NCBI GenBank assembly: GCA_017548605.1
Contig: JAFYZT010000037.1
Coordinates: forward strand, 1-64,000
Source of the DNA: Prevotella sp.
Lineage (GTDB): Bacteria > Bacteroidota > Bacteroidia > Bacteroidales > Bacteroidaceae
Direction: 5' to 3'
DNA: 64,000 bases
Part shown: positions 16,003 to 28,500 of the stretch, piece after piece
Position numbering within the stretch: position 1 is the first letter of the stretch
Layout: every line of letters begins with the position of its first letter
Notes under the pieces: generated by a model
Databases searched by the model: none
The model's input: only the letters and a program-made list of their open reading frames with translations
Told to the model about the DNA's origin: nothing
Position numbers and translations under genes: made by a program

Positions 16003-19000
16003 ATGGCTCAAAAAGTTGAAAAAAGAGTAAATTTCGCGTCAGTGACCAATCCGATGCCCACACCGGATTTCCTCGACGTGCAATTGAAGTCTTTCCAGGA
16101 CTTCCTGCAGCTCGACACACCACCGGAGCTGAGAAAGAACGACGGACTCTATAAGGTGTTCGCCGAAAACTTCCCCATCACCGACACACGAAACAATTTC
16201 GTGCTCGAATTTCTCGACTATTTCATCGACCCGCCACGTTACTCCATCGATGAGTGTTTGGAAAGAGGACTCACCTATTCGGTGCCTCTGAAGGCGAAGA
16301 TGAAACTTTACTGCACCGACCCCGACCATGAGGATTTCGGTACGGTGACCTCCGACGTGTTCCTGGGAACCATTCCCTATATGACGAAGAACGGCACGTT
16401 CATCATCAACGGTGCCGAGCGCGTCGTGGTGTCGCAGCTTCACCGTTCACCGGGTGTGTTCTTCGGTCAGGGCATCCACGCCAACGGCACGGTGCTTTAC
16501 TCGGCACGTATCATCCCCTTCAAGGGCTCGTGGATAGAGTTTGCCACCGACATCAACAACGTGATGTATGCCTACATCGACCGTAAGAAAAAACTGCCTG
16601 TCACCACGTTGCTCCGAGCCATTGGCTATGAGACGGACAAAGACATCCTGCAGATTTTCGACCTGGCCGAGGAGGTGAAGGTGACGAAGAAAAACATGAA
16701 GGAGATGATTGGACGTACCCTCGCCGCTCGTGTTTTGAAGAGCTGGAACGAGGACTATGCTGACGAGGATACCGGCGAAGTGGTATCTGTGGAACGCAAC
16801 GAGGTAATCATGGAGCGTGAGACGCAGATTACCGAGGAGAACGTCGAGGAGATTCTCGACTCGGGCACTGCAACCATCCTTGTCCACAAGAACGAGGAAC
16901 AGGCGAATAACTTCGGCATCATCTTCAACACCCTGGCCAAAGACCCGACGAACTCGGAGAAAGAGGCCGTGGCATATATCTACCGTCAGTTGCGCAATGC
17001 CGAACCGGCCGACGACGCTTCTGCTCGTGAGGTGATACAGAACTTGTTCTTCTCCGATAAACGCTATGACCTGGGCGACGTGGGACGCTACCGTATCAAC
17101 AAGAAATTGCATCTCACCATCGATCCCATGGTGCGTATCCTTACCAAGGAGGATATTATCGCCATTATCAAATACCTCATCGACCTGATAAACTCACGTA
17201 CCACGGTCGATGATATCGACCACCTGTCCAACCGCCGCGTACGTACGGTGGGCGAGCAGCTGTCGAACCAGTTCTCCATCGGTCTGGCTCGTATGAGCCG
17301 CACCATACGCGAGCGCATGAACGTGCGCGATAATGAGGTGTTCACACCTACCGACCTGATTAACGCCAAGACCATCTCGAGCGTCATCAACTCGTTCTTC
17401 GGCACGAACCCGCTGTCACAGTTCATGGATCAGACGAACCCGCTGGCGGAGGTGACGCACAAACGTCGTCTCTCGGCACTCGGTCCTGGTGGTCTGTCTC
17501 GCGAACGCGCAGGATTCGAGGTGCGCGACGTTCACTATACACACTACGGTCGTCTCTGCCCCATCGAGAGCCCTGAAGGACCGAACATCGGTCTTATCTC
17601 GTCGCTCTGCGTCTATGCCACCATCAACGACCTCGGCTTCATCGTCACACCTTATCGTCATGTGAAGGACCAGACGGTGGACCTCGACAATACACAGGTG
17701 GAATATTTCACGGCTGAGGGCGAACAGGGTAAGGTCATCGCCCAGGGTAACGCCCCGCTGCGCGAGGATGGCACCTTCATCCGCGACATCGTGAAATGTC
17801 GCCTCGATGCTGACTTCCCCGTGCGTGAACCGGCCGACGTTGAACTGATGGATGTGTCGCCTCAGCAGATAGCTTCTGTGTCGGCTGCTCTTATTCCCTT
17901 CCTCGAGCATGATGACGGTCACCGCGCCCTCATGGGATGTAACATGATGCGCCAGGCTGTACCTCTGCTCCATAACGACGCACCCATCGTGGGAACCGGT
18001 CTCGAGGCACAGGTGTGCGAAGACTCACGTACGATGGTAGTTGCCGAGGGTGAGGGAGTCATCGAATATGTCGATGCCACCACCATACGTATCCTCTACG
18101 ACCGTACTGAGGAGGAGGAATTCGTGAGCTTCGAACCGGCACTCAAGGAATACCGCATACCGAAGTTCCGTCGTACCAACCAGAATATGACCATCGACCT
18201 GCGACCCATCTGTGAGAAGGGACAGCGGGTGACCAAGGGACAGATTCTCACCGAGGGCTATGCCACAGAAAACGGCGAGCTGGCTCTGGGACGTAACCTC
18301 CTTGTGGCGTACATGCCGTGGAAGGGTTACAACTATGAGGATGCCATCGTGCTCTCCGAGCGCCTCGTGCGTGAGGATGTGCTCACCTCGGTGCATGTTG
18401 ACGAATATTCACTCGACGTGCGCGAGACGAAACGTGGTATGGAGGAGTTCACGTCGGATATTCCCAACGTGAGCGAAGAGGCTACCAAGGACCTCGACGA
18501 GAACGGTATCATCCGCGTGGGTGCCAGGGTGGAGCCCGGCGATATCCTCATCGGTAAGATTTCACCGAAGGGTGAGAGCGACCCGTCACCGGAGGAGAAA
18601 CTGCTGCGCGCTATATTCGGCGACAAGGCTGGAGACGTCAAGGATTCCTCACTGAAAGCAAATCCGTCGCTCTCGGGTGTGGTCATCGACAAGAAACTCT
18701 TCTCACGTGCCGTGAAGACGCGTGAGTCGAAGAAACAGGATAAGATTATCCTGGCGAAAATTGATGAGGAATATCAGGCCAAGAACGATGACCTGAAGGA
18801 CATCCTGGTGGAGAAACTGCTCAAACTTACCGACGGTCTCACTTCACAGGGCGTGAAGGACTACAGCGGAACGGAGGTGATTACCAAGGGTGCGAAATTC
18901 ACCGTTACCAACCTCAAGAACCTGGAATACGACGGTGTGCAGTCGAGTGGATGGACTACAGACGAACATGCCAACGGACTCATCGCCACGCTTATCCGTA

Positions 19001-19812
19001 ACTACATACGTAAGTATAAGCTGCTTGACGCTGAACTCAAGCGTCGTAAGTTCGCTATCACTATCGGCGACGAGCTGCCCTCAGGCATCCTCCAGATGGC
19101 AAAGGTCTATGTCGCGAAGAAGCGTAAGATTGGCGTGGGCGACAAGCTGGCTGGACGACATGGTAACAAGGGTATCGTGTCGAAGGTGGTACGTCAGGAA
19201 GACATGCCGTTCCTTGAGGACGGACGTCCCGTTGACCTCGTGCTCAACCCGCTGGGTGTGCCTTCACGTATGAACCTGGGACAGATATTCGAGGCTATCC
19301 TTGGAGCAGCGGGCAAACGCCTCGGCGTGAAGTTCGCTACACCGATTTTCGATGGTGCTAAACTGGAAGACCTCTCAGAATGGACTGACAAGGCAGGCCT
19401 GCCGCGTCTCTGCTCCACTCACCTCTACGATGGTGAGACGGGCGAACGCTTCGACCAGCCGGCAACGGTGGGTATCACCTACTTCCTCAAACTCGGCCAC
19501 ATGGTCGAAGATAAGATGCACTCACGTTCCATCGGTCCGTACTCGCTCATCACACAACAGCCGCTCGGCGGTAAGGCACAGTTCGGTGGACAGCGCTTCG
19601 GCGAGATGGAGGTGTGGGCCCTCGAGGCCTTCGGTGCTTCGCACGTGCTCCAGGAAATTCTTACCATCAAGTCCGACGACGTGGTGGGACGCTCAAAGGC
19701 CTACGAGGCGATTGTCAAGGGCGAGCCTATGCCCACACCTGGCATCCCCGAGTCTCTCAATGTGTTGCTCCACGAACTGCGTGGACTTGGATTAAGCGTA
19801 AAACTCGACTAA
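16003..19812 (+). CDS. rpoB: DNA-directed RNA polymerase subunit beta
   Basis: 1269 residues, typical of Bacteroidota. The rifampicin pocket reads [16 protein letters not shown]...[14 protein letters not shown]; the residues equal to E. coli D516, H526 and S531 are D476, H486 and S491, all wild type, so target-site rifampicin resistance is not predicted. The C-terminal catalytic/clamp parts ([41 protein letters not shown]) are intact. It is translated 21 bp ahead of rpoC and regulated in part by the upstream attenuator-like hairpin. Confidence 0.98.
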   Translation: MAQKVEKRVNFASVTNPMPTPDFLDVQLKSFQDFLQLDTPPELRKNDGLYKVFAENFPITDTRNNFVLEFLDYFIDPPRYSIDECLERGLTYSVPLKAKMKLYCTDPDHEDFGTVTSDVFLGTIPYMTKNGTFIINGAERVVVSQLHRSPGVFFGQGIHANGTVLYSARIIPFKGSWIEFATDINNVMYAYIDRKKKLPVTTLLRAIGYETDKDILQIFDLAEEVKVTKKNMKEMIGRTLAARVLKSWNEDYADEDTGEVVSVERNEVIMERETQITEENVEEILDSGTATILVHKNEEQANNFGIIFNTLAKDPTNSEKEAVAYIYRQLRNAEPADDASAREVIQNLFFSDKRYDLGDVGRYRINKKLHLTIDPMVRILTKEDIIAIIKYLIDLINSRTTVDDIDHLSNRRVRTVGEQLSNQFSIGLARMSRTIRERMNVRDNEVFTPTDLINAKTISSVINSFFGTNPLSQFMDQTNPLAEVTHKRRLSALGPGGLSRERAGFEVRDVHYTHYGRLCPIESPEGPNIGLISSLCVYATINDLGFIVTPYRHVKDQTVDLDNTQVEYFTAEGEQGKVIAQGNAPLREDGTFIRDIVKCRLDADFPVREPADVELMDVSPQQIASVSAALIPFLEHDDGHRALMGCNMMRQAVPLLHNDAPIVGTGLEAQVCEDSRTMVVAEGEGVIEYVDATTIRILYDRTEEEEFVSFEPALKEYRIPKFRRTNQNMTIDLRPICEKGQRVTKGQILTEGYATENGELALGRNLLVAYMPWKGYNYEDAIVLSERLVREDVLTSVHVDEYSLDVRETKRGMEEFTSDIPNVSEEATKDLDENGIIRVGARVEPGDILIGKISPKGESDPSPEEKLLRAIFGDKAGDVKDSSLKANPSLSGVVIDKKLFSRAVKTRESKKQDKIILAKIDEEYQAKNDDLKDILVEKLLKLTDGLTSQGVKDYSGTEVITKGAKFTVTNLKNLEYDGVQSSGWTTDEHANGLIATLIRNYIRKYKLLDAELKRRKFAITIGDELPSGILQMAKVYVAKKRKIGVGDKLAGRHGNKGIVSKVVRQEDMPFLEDGRPVDLVLNPLGVPSRMNLGQIFEAILGAAGKRLGVKFATPIFDGAKLEDLSEWTDKAGLPRLCSTHLYDGETGERFDQPATVGITYFLKLGHMVEDKMHSRSIGPYSLITQQPLGGKAQFGGQRFGEMEVWALEAFGASHVLQEILTIKSDDVVGRSKAYEAIVKGEPMPTPGIPESLNVLLHELRGLGLSVKLD

Positions 19813-19833
19813 CCCCTACATATCCGATATAAT

Positions 19834-22800
19834 ATGGCTTTCAAGAAAGAAAACAAGGTAAAGACCAATTTCACGAAAATAACCATCGGACTGGCGTCAC
19901 CGGAGGAGATCCTCGAGAACTCCTACGGCGAGGTGACCAAACCCGAGACCATCAACTACCGCACGTACAAACCTGAACGTGAGGGCTTGTTCTGCGAACG
20001 TATCTTCGGTCCCACCCGCGACTATGAGTGTGGCTGTGGTAAATACAAACGCATCCGTTACAAAGGTATCGTCTGCGACCGCTGCGGTGTCGAGGTGACG
20101 GAGAAAAAGGTGCGTCGCGAACGCTCCGGACACATCGAACTGGTGGTGCCCGTGGCACATATCTGGTATTTCCGTTCACTGCCTAACAAGATAGGCTACC
20201 TGCTCGGACTGCCCACGAAGAAACTCGACTCGGTCATCTACTACGAGAAATACGTGGTTATCCAGCCGGGTATCCTCGAGGGAAAGACAACCCCCGACGG
20301 TGCAGAACTCAATGGTTCGCATAAGTACGACCTCATCTCGGAAGATGAGTATTTCGACATCATCGAAAACCGTCTGCCCGAGGGCAACGAAAGGTTGGAG
20401 AACACTGACCCCAACAAATTCATCGCCAAGATGGGTGCCGAGGCTATCTACGACCTGCTCATGACCCTCGACCTCGACCTGCTGGCCGAGGAGTTGCGCG
20501 GACGGGCGAACAACGACTCGTCGCAGCAGCGTAAGACCGAGGCTTTGAAACGTCTGCAGGTGGTGGAAGCATTCCGCAGCAGCCGCGAGACAAACCGTCC
20601 GGAGTGGATGATTATGAAGATTATCCCCGTCACGCCGCCTGAACTGCGCCCGTTGGTGCCGCTCGATGGTGGACGTTTCGCCACATCCGACCTCAATGAC
20701 CTCTATCGTCGTGTCATTATCCGTAACAACCGTCTGAAGAGACTGGTGGAGATCAAGGCACCGGAGGTGATTCTCCGCAATGAGAAACGTATGCTCCAGG
20801 AGGCTGTTGACTCGCTGTTCGACAATTCACGCAAGAGTGCAGCCGTGAAGAGTGAGTCTAACCGCCCGCTGAAGTCGCTCTCCGACTCTCTCAAGGGTAA
20901 GCAGGGACGCTTCCGTCAGAACTTGCTGGGTAAGCGTGTTGACTACTCTGCCCGTTCGGTAATCGTGGTGGGTCCGGAGTTGAAGATGGGCGAGTGCGGT
21001 CTGCCGAAACTCATGGCTGCCGAGTTATATAAGCCATTCATCATCCGCAAACTTATCGAGCGCGGCATCGTCAAGACAGTGAAATCGGCGAAGAAAATCG
21101 TCGACCGTCGCGAACCGGTCATCTGGGACATCCTCGAGAACGTGATGAAAGGTCATCCCGTGCTCCTCAACCGTGCTCCTACACTGCACCGTCTGGGTAT
21201 CCAGGCTTTCCAGCCCAAACTTATCGAGGGCAAGGCTATTCAGCTGCACCCGCTGGCATGTACGGCGTTCAATGCCGACTTCGACGGCGACCAGATGGCT
21301 GTTCACCTGCCGCTGAGCAACGAGGCTATCCTCGAGGCACAGATTCTCATGCTCCAGAGCCACAACATCCTCAACCCGGCCAACGGTGCTCCTATCACCG
21401 TGCCGTCGCAGGACATGGTGCTCGGTCTGTACTATATCACCAAGATTCGTCCGGGAGCCAAGGGCGAGGGACTGACATTCTACGGTCCCGAAGAGGCCAT
21501 CATCGCCCACAACGAGGGTCGCTGCGACCTGCATGCCCAGGTGAAGGTGCTCGTTGATGACCGCGATGCTGAAGGTAACAAGTTCAAACATATCGTGGAG
21601 ACCTCTGTCGGTCGTATCATCGTCAATGGCATCATCCCCGACGAGGTGGGTTACGTCAACAGGATTATCTCGAAGAAATCGCTGCGTGACATCATCGCCG
21701 ACGTCATCAAGTCGGTAGGCTTTGCCGAGGCGTGCGAGTTCCTCGACGGTATCAAGAACCTGGGTTACCGCATGGCTTATCTTGCCGGTCTGTCGTTCAA
21801 CCTCGACGATATTATCATACCGCCTGAGAAGGCTGAACTCATTGAGAAAGGTAACGAGGAGGTGCGTCGCATCACCAACGATTACAACATGGGTTTCATC
21901 ACCGACAACGAGCGTTACAACCAGGTCATCGATACGTGGACACACGTCAACAACGATATCTCGAATATCCTGCTCGACGAGATGACACATGCCGATCAGG
22001 GCTTCAATGCCGTGTTTATGATGCTCGACTCGGGTGCCCGTGGTTCTAAGGACCAGATTAAACAGCTCTCTGGTATCCGTGGTCTGATGGCCAAACCGCA
22101 GAAGGCAGGTGCAGAGGGTGCACAGATTATTGAAAACCCCATCCTCTCCAACTTCAAGGAGGGTATGTCAGTGCTCGAATACTTCATCGCCTCACACGGT
22201 GCACGTAAGGGTCTGGCCGATACGGCCATGAAAACGGCTGACGCCGGTTACCTTACCCGTCGTTTGGTCGATGTGTCGCACGACGTGATTATCACCGAGG
22301 AGGACTGCGGTACGCTGCGCGGATTGGTATGTACGGCACTCAAGGCCGGCGATGAGATTATCTCGTCACTCGCAGAGCGTATCCTTGGACGTGTGTCGGT
22401 ACACGACATCATCCATCCGCATACGGGTGAGGTTATCGTTGCTGCCGGTGAGGAGATTACTGAGCGCATAGCCCAGGCCATTGAAGAGGCGGGCATAGAG
22501 AGCGTGGAGATACGCTCGGTGCTCACCTGCGAGAGCAAGAAGGGTGTGTGCATGAAATGCTACGGACGCAACCTGGCCACGCGCCGTATGGTGCAGATGG
22601 GCGAGGCCGTGGGTGTCATCGCCGCACAGGCCATTGGCGAGCCGGGAACACAGCTTACACTTCGTACGTTCCACGCCGGTGGTGTGGCTGCCAACGCTGC
22701 CGCCAACGCCTCCATCGTGGCAAAGAACAAAGCCAAGCTGGAGTTCGACGAGCTGCGCACCGTGCCCTTCGAGGAAGATGGTAAGATGTGCGAGATGGTG

Positions 22801-24171
22801 GTCAGCCGTCTGTCAGAGGTGCGCTTCGTCGACCCGAACACGGACATCGTGCTCTCTACGGTGAATGTGCCCTACGGTTCGTCACTCTATTACAAAAACA
22901 AAGATGTGGTCGAGTCGGGAACGCTCATTGCCAAATGGGATCCGTTCAATGCGGTTATCGTCACTGAATATGCGGGCCGTCTGAAGTTCCGCGATGTGGA
23001 GGAGGGTATCACCTACAAGGCTGAGACCGACGAGACGACTGGTCTGACTGAGAAGATTATCATCGACTCGAAGGACAAGAGCCGTGTACCTACCTGTGAT
23101 ATCATCGATGCTGACGGCGGTGTTGTCGGAACCTATAACTTCCCCGTGGGTGGCCACGTGGTGGTCGAAGACGGTCAGGAAGTGCGCACCGGTACCACGC
23201 TGGTCAAGCTGCCGCGTAGCATGGCCAAGGGTGGTGATATCACCGGTGGTCTGCCACGTGTTACCGAGCTCTTCGAGGCACGTAACCCGTCGAATCCTGC
23301 CATCGTGAGTGAGATTGACGGAGAGGTGACCATGGGACGTATCAAGCGTGGTAACCAGGAGATTGTCGTTACGTCGAAGACGGGCGAACAGAAAAAATAT
23401 CTTGTGTCGCTGTCGAAACAGATACTGGTGCAGGAGCACGACGCTGTACGTGCCGGTACTCCACTCTCCAACGGTGTCATCACACCCAACGACATCCTTG
23501 CCATTATGGGCCCCACGGCGGTGCAGGAATACATCGTCAACGAGGTGCAGGATGTGTATCGTTTGCAAGGTGTGAAGATCAACGACAAGCATTTCGAGAT
23601 TATCGTTCGCCAGATGATGCGCAAGGTGCAGATTATCGAGCCGGGCGACACCACGTTCCTCGAGCAGGAGGTGGTCGACAAACTCGACTTCGCTGCTGAG
23701 AACGACCGTATCTGGGGCAAGAAATATGTCATCGATGCCGGTGACTCGGAGAATATCCGCAAGGATCAGATTATCACGGCACGTAAACTGCGCGACGAGA
23801 ACTCGTCGCTGCGCCGCCGCGACCTGCGCCTGGTGAAGGTGCGCGATGTGGTGCCTGCCACCTCCACGCAGATTCTTCAGGGTATCACACGTGCGGCACT
23901 GCAGACGAAGAGCTTCATGTCGGCGGCTTCCTTCCAGGAAACGACAAAGGTGCTCAACGAAGCAGCTATCCGTGGTAAGGTCGATACACTCGAAGGCATG
24001 AAGGAGAACGTTATCTGCGGTCACCTTATTCCTGCCGGCACAGGACTGCGTCAATGGGAGAAACTCATCGTAGGCTCCAAGGAGGAATACGACCGTATGC
24101 TGGCCAACCGCAAGAACGTGCTCGACTTCTCCGACGAAGAAGTGGTCATCGACGACACGGTGCAGATATAA
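19834..24171 (+). CDS. rpoC: DNA-directed RNA polymerase subunit beta'
   Basis: 1445 residues. N-terminal zinc-binding domain with [20 protein letters not shown] (four Cys), the catalytic magnesium loop NADFDGDQM (three Asp), the bridge helix/trigger-loop region ([19 protein letters not shown]) and a second zinc site (C...[13 protein letters not shown]). With RpoB, RpoA and omega it forms the polymerase core. The length fits the family in Bacteroidota and no frameshift is seen. Confidence 0.98.
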   Translation: MAFKKENKVKTNFTKITIGLASPEEILENSYGEVTKPETINYRTYKPEREGLFCERIFGPTRDYECGCGKYKRIRYKGIVCDRCGVEVTEKKVRRERSGHIELVVPVAHIWYFRSLPNKIGYLLGLPTKKLDSVIYYEKYVVIQPGILEGKTTPDGAELNGSHKYDLISEDEYFDIIENRLPEGNERLENTDPNKFIAKMGAEAIYDLLMTLDLDLLAEELRGRANNDSSQQRKTEALKRLQVVEAFRSSRETNRPEWMIMKIIPVTPPELRPLVPLDGGRFATSDLNDLYRRVIIRNNRLKRLVEIKAPEVILRNEKRMLQEAVDSLFDNSRKSAAVKSESNRPLKSLSDSLKGKQGRFRQNLLGKRVDYSARSVIVVGPELKMGECGLPKLMAAELYKPFIIRKLIERGIVKTVKSAKKIVDRREPVIWDILENVMKGHPVLLNRAPTLHRLGIQAFQPKLIEGKAIQLHPLACTAFNADFDGDQMAVHLPLSNEAILEAQILMLQSHNILNPANGAPITVPSQDMVLGLYYITKIRPGAKGEGLTFYGPEEAIIAHNEGRCDLHAQVKVLVDDRDAEGNKFKHIVETSVGRIIVNGIIPDEVGYVNRIISKKSLRDIIADVIKSVGFAEACEFLDGIKNLGYRMAYLAGLSFNLDDIIIPPEKAELIEKGNEEVRRITNDYNMGFITDNERYNQVIDTWTHVNNDISNILLDEMTHADQGFNAVFMMLDSGARGSKDQIKQLSGIRGLMAKPQKAGAEGAQIIENPILSNFKEGMSVLEYFIASHGARKGLADTAMKTADAGYLTRRLVDVSHDVIITEEDCGTLRGLVCTALKAGDEIISSLAERILGRVSVHDIIHPHTGEVIVAAGEEITERIAQAIEEAGIESVEIRSVLTCESKKGVCMKCYGRNLATRRMVQMGEAVGVIAAQAIGEPGTQLTLRTFHAGGVAANAAANASIVAKNKAKLEFDELRTVPFEEDGKMCEMVVSRLSEVRFVDPNTDIVLSTVNVPYGSSLYYKNKDVVESGTLIAKWDPFNAVIVTEYAGRLKFRDVEEGITYKAETDETTGLTEKIIIDSKDKSRVPTCDIIDADGGVVGTYNFPVGGHVVVEDGQEVRTGTTLVKLPRSMAKGGDITGGLPRVTELFEARNPSNPAIVSEIDGEVTMGRIKRGNQEIVVTSKTGEQKKYLVSLSKQILVQEHDAVRAGTPLSNGVITPNDILAIMGPTAVQEYIVNEVQDVYRLQGVKINDKHFEIIVRQMMRKVQIIEPGDTTFLEQEVVDKLDFAAENDRIWGKKYVIDAGDSENIRKDQIITARKLRDENSSLRRRDLRLVKVRDVVPATSTQILQGITRAALQTKSFMSAASFQETTKVLNEAAIRGKVDTLEGMKENVICGHLIPAGTGLRQWEKLIVGSKEEYDRMLANRKNVLDFSDEEVVIDDTVQI

Positions 24172-24179
24172 TCTTTGTG

Positions 24180-24281
24180 GTGAGGGGTGAGTGGTGAAAA
24201 GTGAGAGAATACTCCGCCAAGGATATTTTCTCATCCCTTACCCCTCACTCCTCACCTCTTTTCTCACCCCTCACCTCTCAC
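24180..24281. repeat. GTGAGGGGTGAG / CTCACCCCTCAC low-complexity inverted repeat
   Basis: GTGAGGGGTGAGTGGTG and AAAAGTGAGAG on the left face several CTCACC- and CCCCTCAC-type units on the right (to CTCACCCCTCACCTCTCAC). It sits directly after rpoC and can fold into a large imperfect stem. The same unit recurs at 9279-9302, 28470-28490 and 31373-31395. Confidence 0.7.
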
Positions 24282-24302
24282 TATTTAAATAGACTATCGT
24301 CC

Positions 24303-24318
24303 AAACTCCTAAACTCCC
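24303..24318 (+). repeat. Two 8-bp leader repeats AAACTCCT/AAACTCCC before the DUF3467 start
   Basis: AAACTCCT and AAACTCCC sit 8 bp ahead of the ATG at 24327; the same unit occurs four times before rplC, and related AACTCATA units precede the lipoprotein gene. Confidence 0.6.
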
Positions 24319-24326
24319 AATAAACA

Positions 24327-24647
24327 ATGGACAATAATAACAAATCACAGGGTCAACAGCTCCAGATTGAGGTGTCGCCCGACATGGCGCAGGGAGTATA
24401 TTCCAATTTCGCCATCATATCGCATACCAGTAGTGAATTTGTCGTCGACTGTGCACAAATGATGCCAGGCGTGCCCAAGGCCGTCGTCCGCAGTCGTGTC
24501 ATCCTTGCACCTGAACATGCCAAGCGTCTTGCCATGGCTCTCCAGGAGAACATCGTCAAGTACGAGCAGGAGTTCGGACGCATCGAACTGCCCCAACGCC
24601 AGCCCCGCACCATCAATCCTTTCGGCAATGGTAAGGGAGAAGCGTAG
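24327..24647 (+). CDS. DUF3467 family protein
   Basis: 106 residues fitting DUF3467: LQIEVSPDMAQGVYSNFAIISHTSSEFVVDCAQMMPGVPKAVVRSRVILAPEHAKRLAMALQENI makes up nearly the whole protein, with a disordered Pro/Gly tail. Function unknown to me; the constant position just after rpoC in Bacteroidota suggests a link to transcription. No membrane segment or catalytic motif is visible. Probably read through from rpoC, and followed by a hairpin. Confidence 0.85.
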   Translation: MDNNNKSQGQQLQIEVSPDMAQGVYSNFAIISHTSSEFVVDCAQMMPGVPKAVVRSRVILAPEHAKRLAMALQENIVKYEQEFGRIELPQRQPRTINPFGNGKGEA

Positions 24648-24684
24648 GGAAGATTAGAAGATTATAAAATTATAGGATTTGATG

Positions 24685-24719
24685 CCCCTCTGACACGTCA
24701 GAACGACGAGTCAGAGGGG
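24685..24719 (+). terminator. Hairpin after the rpoBC-DUF3467 unit
   Basis: CCCCTCTGAC-A-CGTC, loop AGAAC, GACG-A-GTCAGAGGGG: a 14-bp stem with one A-A mismatch, then ACATTTCTAATTCTT (weak T-rich tail). The rest of the 24648-24994 spacer carries no gene apart from the promoter below. Confidence 0.7.
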
Positions 24720-24828
24720 ACATTTCTAATTCTTCGCTTATCGTTCCTCGCTCATCCCTAAATTTGTCCCTTTGTTCTTTTGTCTAAAATATCTGTTCCT
24801 TCGTCTGTTGCTAAATTCTCCACAAAAA

Positions 24829-24860
24829 TTTGTTGCTTTTAAATTAATGTTGTAACTTTG
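24829..24860 (+). promoter_or_regulatory. Promoter of secreted protein A
   Basis: TTTG (24829-24832), 20 bp, TAACTTTG (24853-24860), giving a leader of about 125 bp. Confidence 0.75.
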
Positions 24861-24994
24861 TCGGCGTAAACAGATTTGGTGACTTTACCCTAATTTTAGA
24901 GAAAGCAACACAATATATAGCCGAGAGGCTGTTTTTGAAACGTACAACACACTGATTATCAGCGCAATATAACATCTAAACATTAATCATAATT

Positions 24995-27900
24995 ATGAAA
25001 AAATTTTTACGTTTTTCTCTATTGACACTGCTCATGACAGTGTTCAATGGCGCATGGGCGGCGGAAGCGACTTTCACTTTTGCAAGTGGGTCAATTCCTT
25101 CAGCTGGTGGCGATTTTACTTTGAATGAAGTGACATGGAATGCTTCCATCACTTGGAAAACCGATGGCCAGACCTATATGGGGTATGATGGAACCAAAGG
25201 TTTACAAATAGGTAGTGGCTCAAAGCCTGCTTCTGCAGTTGTGCTTTCTACCTCTGGTATTTCTGGTAATATCACTTCCGTAAAAGTGAATGCTAGTGTG
25301 GCTAGTCAGGGTACAACAACTCTTGATGTTTCTGTTGGCGGTACTGCTTTTGGTGAGCAGGTGACTTTACAAACGTCTGCCACCGAATACACCTTTACTG
25401 GCACAGCAGCTACTTCTGGCGTAATTGTAATATCCTTCAACCAACCTTCTACGTCGAAGGCAATCTATGTAAAATCCATAACCGTAGTTACCGAGGATTC
25501 TGGCACAGAAGAACCTGTGGATCCTACTGTAAATATATCCGGTACGTCGGTTGCTGCTGGAAAGACACTTTCCATTTCTTTCCCAAATGATTTGGACATT
25601 GAGTTTGAATCTAGCGATGAAAGTGTTGCTACTGTTGATGTTGATGGTGTTGTAACGGGTGTTTCAGAAGGAACAGCTGATATTACGGCCACGTGGTCTG
25701 GAGATGATAATTACAATGAAGGAGAAGTAACCTTCACCGTGACCGTGACAGCGCCTGTTCCTGCTACTACTTATGTGAAAGTAACCAATGCCAATCAACT
25801 TGTTGCAGGCAATGAGTTTATTCTCGTGGCAACAGGCTTTAATAAGGCAATGGGTTCGCAAAACGATAAAATTCGCAATGTTGTTGATGTGACTTTGTCC
25901 GATGATAAGGTCTCCATCACAGATGAAGCAGTTGCTGTGATGACCCTCGGGGGAAGTACTGGTGCTTGGACATTCAACACCGATGATGGCTATATATCAT
26001 ATACAGGTTCTAGCAATCAGGTATATGTAGCTACTGAAACAAGTGCTGCTACTGATTGGACAGTTACTGAAGACTTCCAGTTGGAAAGTGTAAATGTTCC
26101 TGGACGCGTGCTGAAATACAACTCTGGTTCACCCCGTTTTGCATGCTATGCCACTGGTCAACAGACTGCTGTCCTCTTTGTGAAAGAGGGTAGTCCCATT
26201 AATGAGAATGTCCCCGTCTGCACCATCACCACTGATCTTACAGAACTCGAAGTGGGTCAGCCCATCCGTTGGGAAGACTTCACCATCTCCTATGCCGAAG
26301 GTCTCACTGAGGATGACGTGGACGTAGATTATGAGGCTTCATCGAATTTCTTTAATGACCTCGAACAGGGTCTGGTGCCTACGGAAGAGGGAACAGCCAC
26401 CATCACCTTCACCTTCACCTATGATGGCGAGGGTAACTATAGTGACGTAGAGAAGACCTTCATCTTCAACGTAGTGGACAACCGTCAGGATCCCGAACTC
26501 GCCTTCACTCCCAACACCATAACCATCGTGCAGGGAGAGGAATTCGAGACACCGGTATTATCCTCTGTTAATGATGAGTACTTCTTCGAATCTGGTCTTG
26601 CGACAGTAGAAAGTGACAATCCAGACGTGGCCTACTGGGATGATGAGAATGGTCTTCAACTCGGTGACGAACTGGGAACAGCCGTCATCACCGTATCATA
26701 CGATGGCAATGAATACAGCCGTTTGGATGCTGGTTACAAGTCGGGCGAGGCCACGCTCACTGTGACTGTGGTTGATGAATTGCCGACTGAAGAGACGGCT
26801 ACTTTTGATGCCACTATAGACTTGGCTACAACAGGTAATACCGCAGGAGCCTGGAGCATCACGAAGGATGGTCTGACGATTTCTGCCGATGGTGGTATCG
26901 GTGGCAATGGAACGGATTATCGTATCTATAAGAACGCTACCTTCACAGTGTCTTCTACTGTGGGTAATATCACGAAGATAGAATTTACGGCCGAAAGCAG
27001 CAATCCCGTTTCGGGCTTCGGCACCGTGGAAGGATTAAATGGCGACACATGGACTGGCAATGCAGAATCGGTGAGTTTTACGGCTTCTGAGAAGCAGGTG
27101 CGTCTTACTTTGGTCAACATTACCTATGAACCGAATGGTGAAGCGCCCACGACTCCTATCTGCACCATGACCCAGTTGCTCACCAACCTGGAACTCGGAA
27201 AGATTTACGATATTTATGAATTGGTACAGGTGGAAGAGGCAGAAGGTGCTGATCCTTCCAAGATTAGCAGGGGTATCGGCGGCTATGGCGATAGCTTCGA
27301 TTATATTGGTGGCAAATATAAAGCTGATAAGGAGGGTCCTGCTCAGATGACCTTAACTTGGGAGTATTTCCCAGGAGAGGGTAACGAGAATCCGTATAGC
27401 AAAGTGGAGGAGACCTTCTATTTCACTATCGCTGAGCCGGTGGAATATCAATTTGACTTTAATGCCATTGAGAATTTGCCGACATCAAGTACCAGTTCTA
27501 CTGATGGTGACATTACCAGCGACTTAACCATTGAGGAAGACGGAGTGACTCTGGTCATCAGTCCAAGTACTTCTAGTACACCTAACCGCTGGTGGAGCAC
27601 CAACAACGGTCCACAACTGCGTGTGTATGGTGGTACGCTGACGTTCTCTTCTGAAGAGAATATCTCAAAGATTGAATTATATAATACAAAATGGAATGAC
27701 GACAACAGCGCAGATTCAGGAGAACTCACTAATTCTGGCTCTGTCGCGACATGGACGGGTTCTGCCAAGACGGTTGTCATCACCATTGCCGGTAATACTC
27801 AACTGGACAAGGTCGTTGTTGAAAAAGCCGTCGAGGTTGTTCCTGTGACCATCTCCGCATCGGGTAAGGCTACACTCTACTATGCTGAGAAGACCTTGAA

Positions 27901-28438
27901 GGTGGCTGAGGGTGTCACCGCCTATACTGCTGTGAAGGGTGTCAGCACCATCACGCTGACAGCCCTTGAGGATGGTATCATCCCTGCCGGTGTTCCCGTG
28001 GTAGTCAGTGGAACTGAAGGCAGTTATGAATTTGAAGTGATGACCAACTCTACAGCATCCTTCGAAGGTCAGAATGACCTTGTGGGCGTTGAAGTAGACA
28101 CCAAGGATGAAGAGGCTGGTTACAAGTACTACGTACTCTCTTGGAAGAACAAGAACAAGAATCCCGAAGAGGTTGGCTTCTACTGGCAGGCTGGCTCAAA
28201 GGGCTTGTGGGCAAACGTAAAGGCTCATCAGGCATACATGAAGGTACCCGAAGGCGTGGCTCCTTCTGATGCTAATGGCTTCAGCTTCACGTTCGACGAG
28301 ACTACGGGTATCACCACCATAGATGGTGACAGCACGCTCGACATGAACGCTCCGATGTATAACCTTTCTGGTCAGCGCGTGGATAACAGCTACCGCGGTG
28401 TGGTGATTCAGAACGGGAAGAAAGTTATTAAGAAGTAA
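24995..28438 (+). CDS. Large secreted multi-domain protein A (Ig-like, T9SS-like tail)
   Basis: 1147 residues. Signal peptide MKKFLRFSLLTLLMTVFNGAWA; a jelly-roll-like module (about 23-165; LQIGSGSKPASAVVLSTSG); a bacterial Ig-like type 2 domain (about 178-253; SSDESVATVDVDGVVTGVSEGTADITATW); a module seen in other Prevotella secreted proteins (259-400; AMGSQNDKIRN, GRVLKYNSGSPRFACY); further Ig-like stretches; two more jelly-roll-like modules (from about 601 and 817); a C-terminal module of about 170 residues (from about 947; ISASGKATLYYAEKTL, GVPVVVSGTEGSYEF, YYVLSWKN); and the tail MYNLSGQRV...NGKKVIKK from 1120. No catalytic motif is seen. Best guess: surface-displayed binding or adhesin protein. 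A small acidic gene follows. Confidence 0.8.
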   Translation: MKKFLRFSLLTLLMTVFNGAWAAEATFTFASGSIPSAGGDFTLNEVTWNASITWKTDGQTYMGYDGTKGLQIGSGSKPASAVVLSTSGISGNITSVKVNASVASQGTTTLDVSVGGTAFGEQVTLQTSATEYTFTGTAATSGVIVISFNQPSTSKAIYVKSITVVTEDSGTEEPVDPTVNISGTSVAAGKTLSISFPNDLDIEFESSDESVATVDVDGVVTGVSEGTADITATWSGDDNYNEGEVTFTVTVTAPVPATTYVKVTNANQLVAGNEFILVATGFNKAMGSQNDKIRNVVDVTLSDDKVSITDEAVAVMTLGGSTGAWTFNTDDGYISYTGSSNQVYVATETSAATDWTVTEDFQLESVNVPGRVLKYNSGSPRFACYATGQQTAVLFVKEGSPINENVPVCTITTDLTELEVGQPIRWEDFTISYAEGLTEDDVDVDYEASSNFFNDLEQGLVPTEEGTATITFTFTYDGEGNYSDVEKTFIFNVVDNRQDPELAFTPNTITIVQGEEFETPVLSSVNDEYFFESGLATVESDNPDVAYWDDENGLQLGDELGTAVITVSYDGNEYSRLDAGYKSGEATLTVTVVDELPTEETATFDATIDLATTGNTAGAWSITKDGLTISADGGIGGNGTDYRIYKNATFTVSSTVGNITKIEFTAESSNPVSGFGTVEGLNGDTWTGNAESVSFTASEKQVRLTLVNITYEPNGEAPTTPICTMTQLLTNLELGKIYDIYELVQVEEAEGADPSKISRGIGGYGDSFDYIGGKYKADKEGPAQMTLTWEYFPGEGNENPYSKVEETFYFTIAEPVEYQFDFNAIENLPTSSTSSTDGDITSDLTIEEDGVTLVISPSTSSTPNRWWSTNNGPQLRVYGGTLTFSSEENISKIELYNTKWNDDNSADSGELTNSGSVATWTGSAKTVVITIAGNTQLDKVVVEKAVEVVPVTISASGKATLYYAEKTLKVAEGVTAYTAVKGVSTITLTALEDGIIPAGVPVVVSGTEGSYEFEVMTNSTASFEGQNDLVGVEVDTKDEEAGYKYYVLSWKNKNKNPEEVGFYWQAGSKGLWANVKAHQAYMKVPEGVAPSDANGFSFTFDETTGITTIDGDSTLDMNAPMYNLSGQRVDNSYRGVVIQNGKKVIKK

Positions 28439-28447
28439 AAAAGTAAA

Positions 28448-28500
28448 ACTCGAGTGACGGGGTAATCTCTCACCCCTTACCCCTCACTTCTTACTACAGT
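28448..28500 (+). repeat. Leader segment shared by mini-protein genes (copy 1)
   Basis: About 53 bp, near-identical to 31353-31405. It contains GTGA-C-GGGGTAA...TTACCCC-TCAC, a hairpin, and ends at the ATG of the acidic mini-protein gene. Confidence 0.75.

Noticed and set aside
21025-24234. Long minus-strand frames (321 and 450 codons) opposite rpoC
   Set aside because: Antisense shadows caused by the strong codon bias of rpoC; His/Val/Asp-rich composition and no start context.
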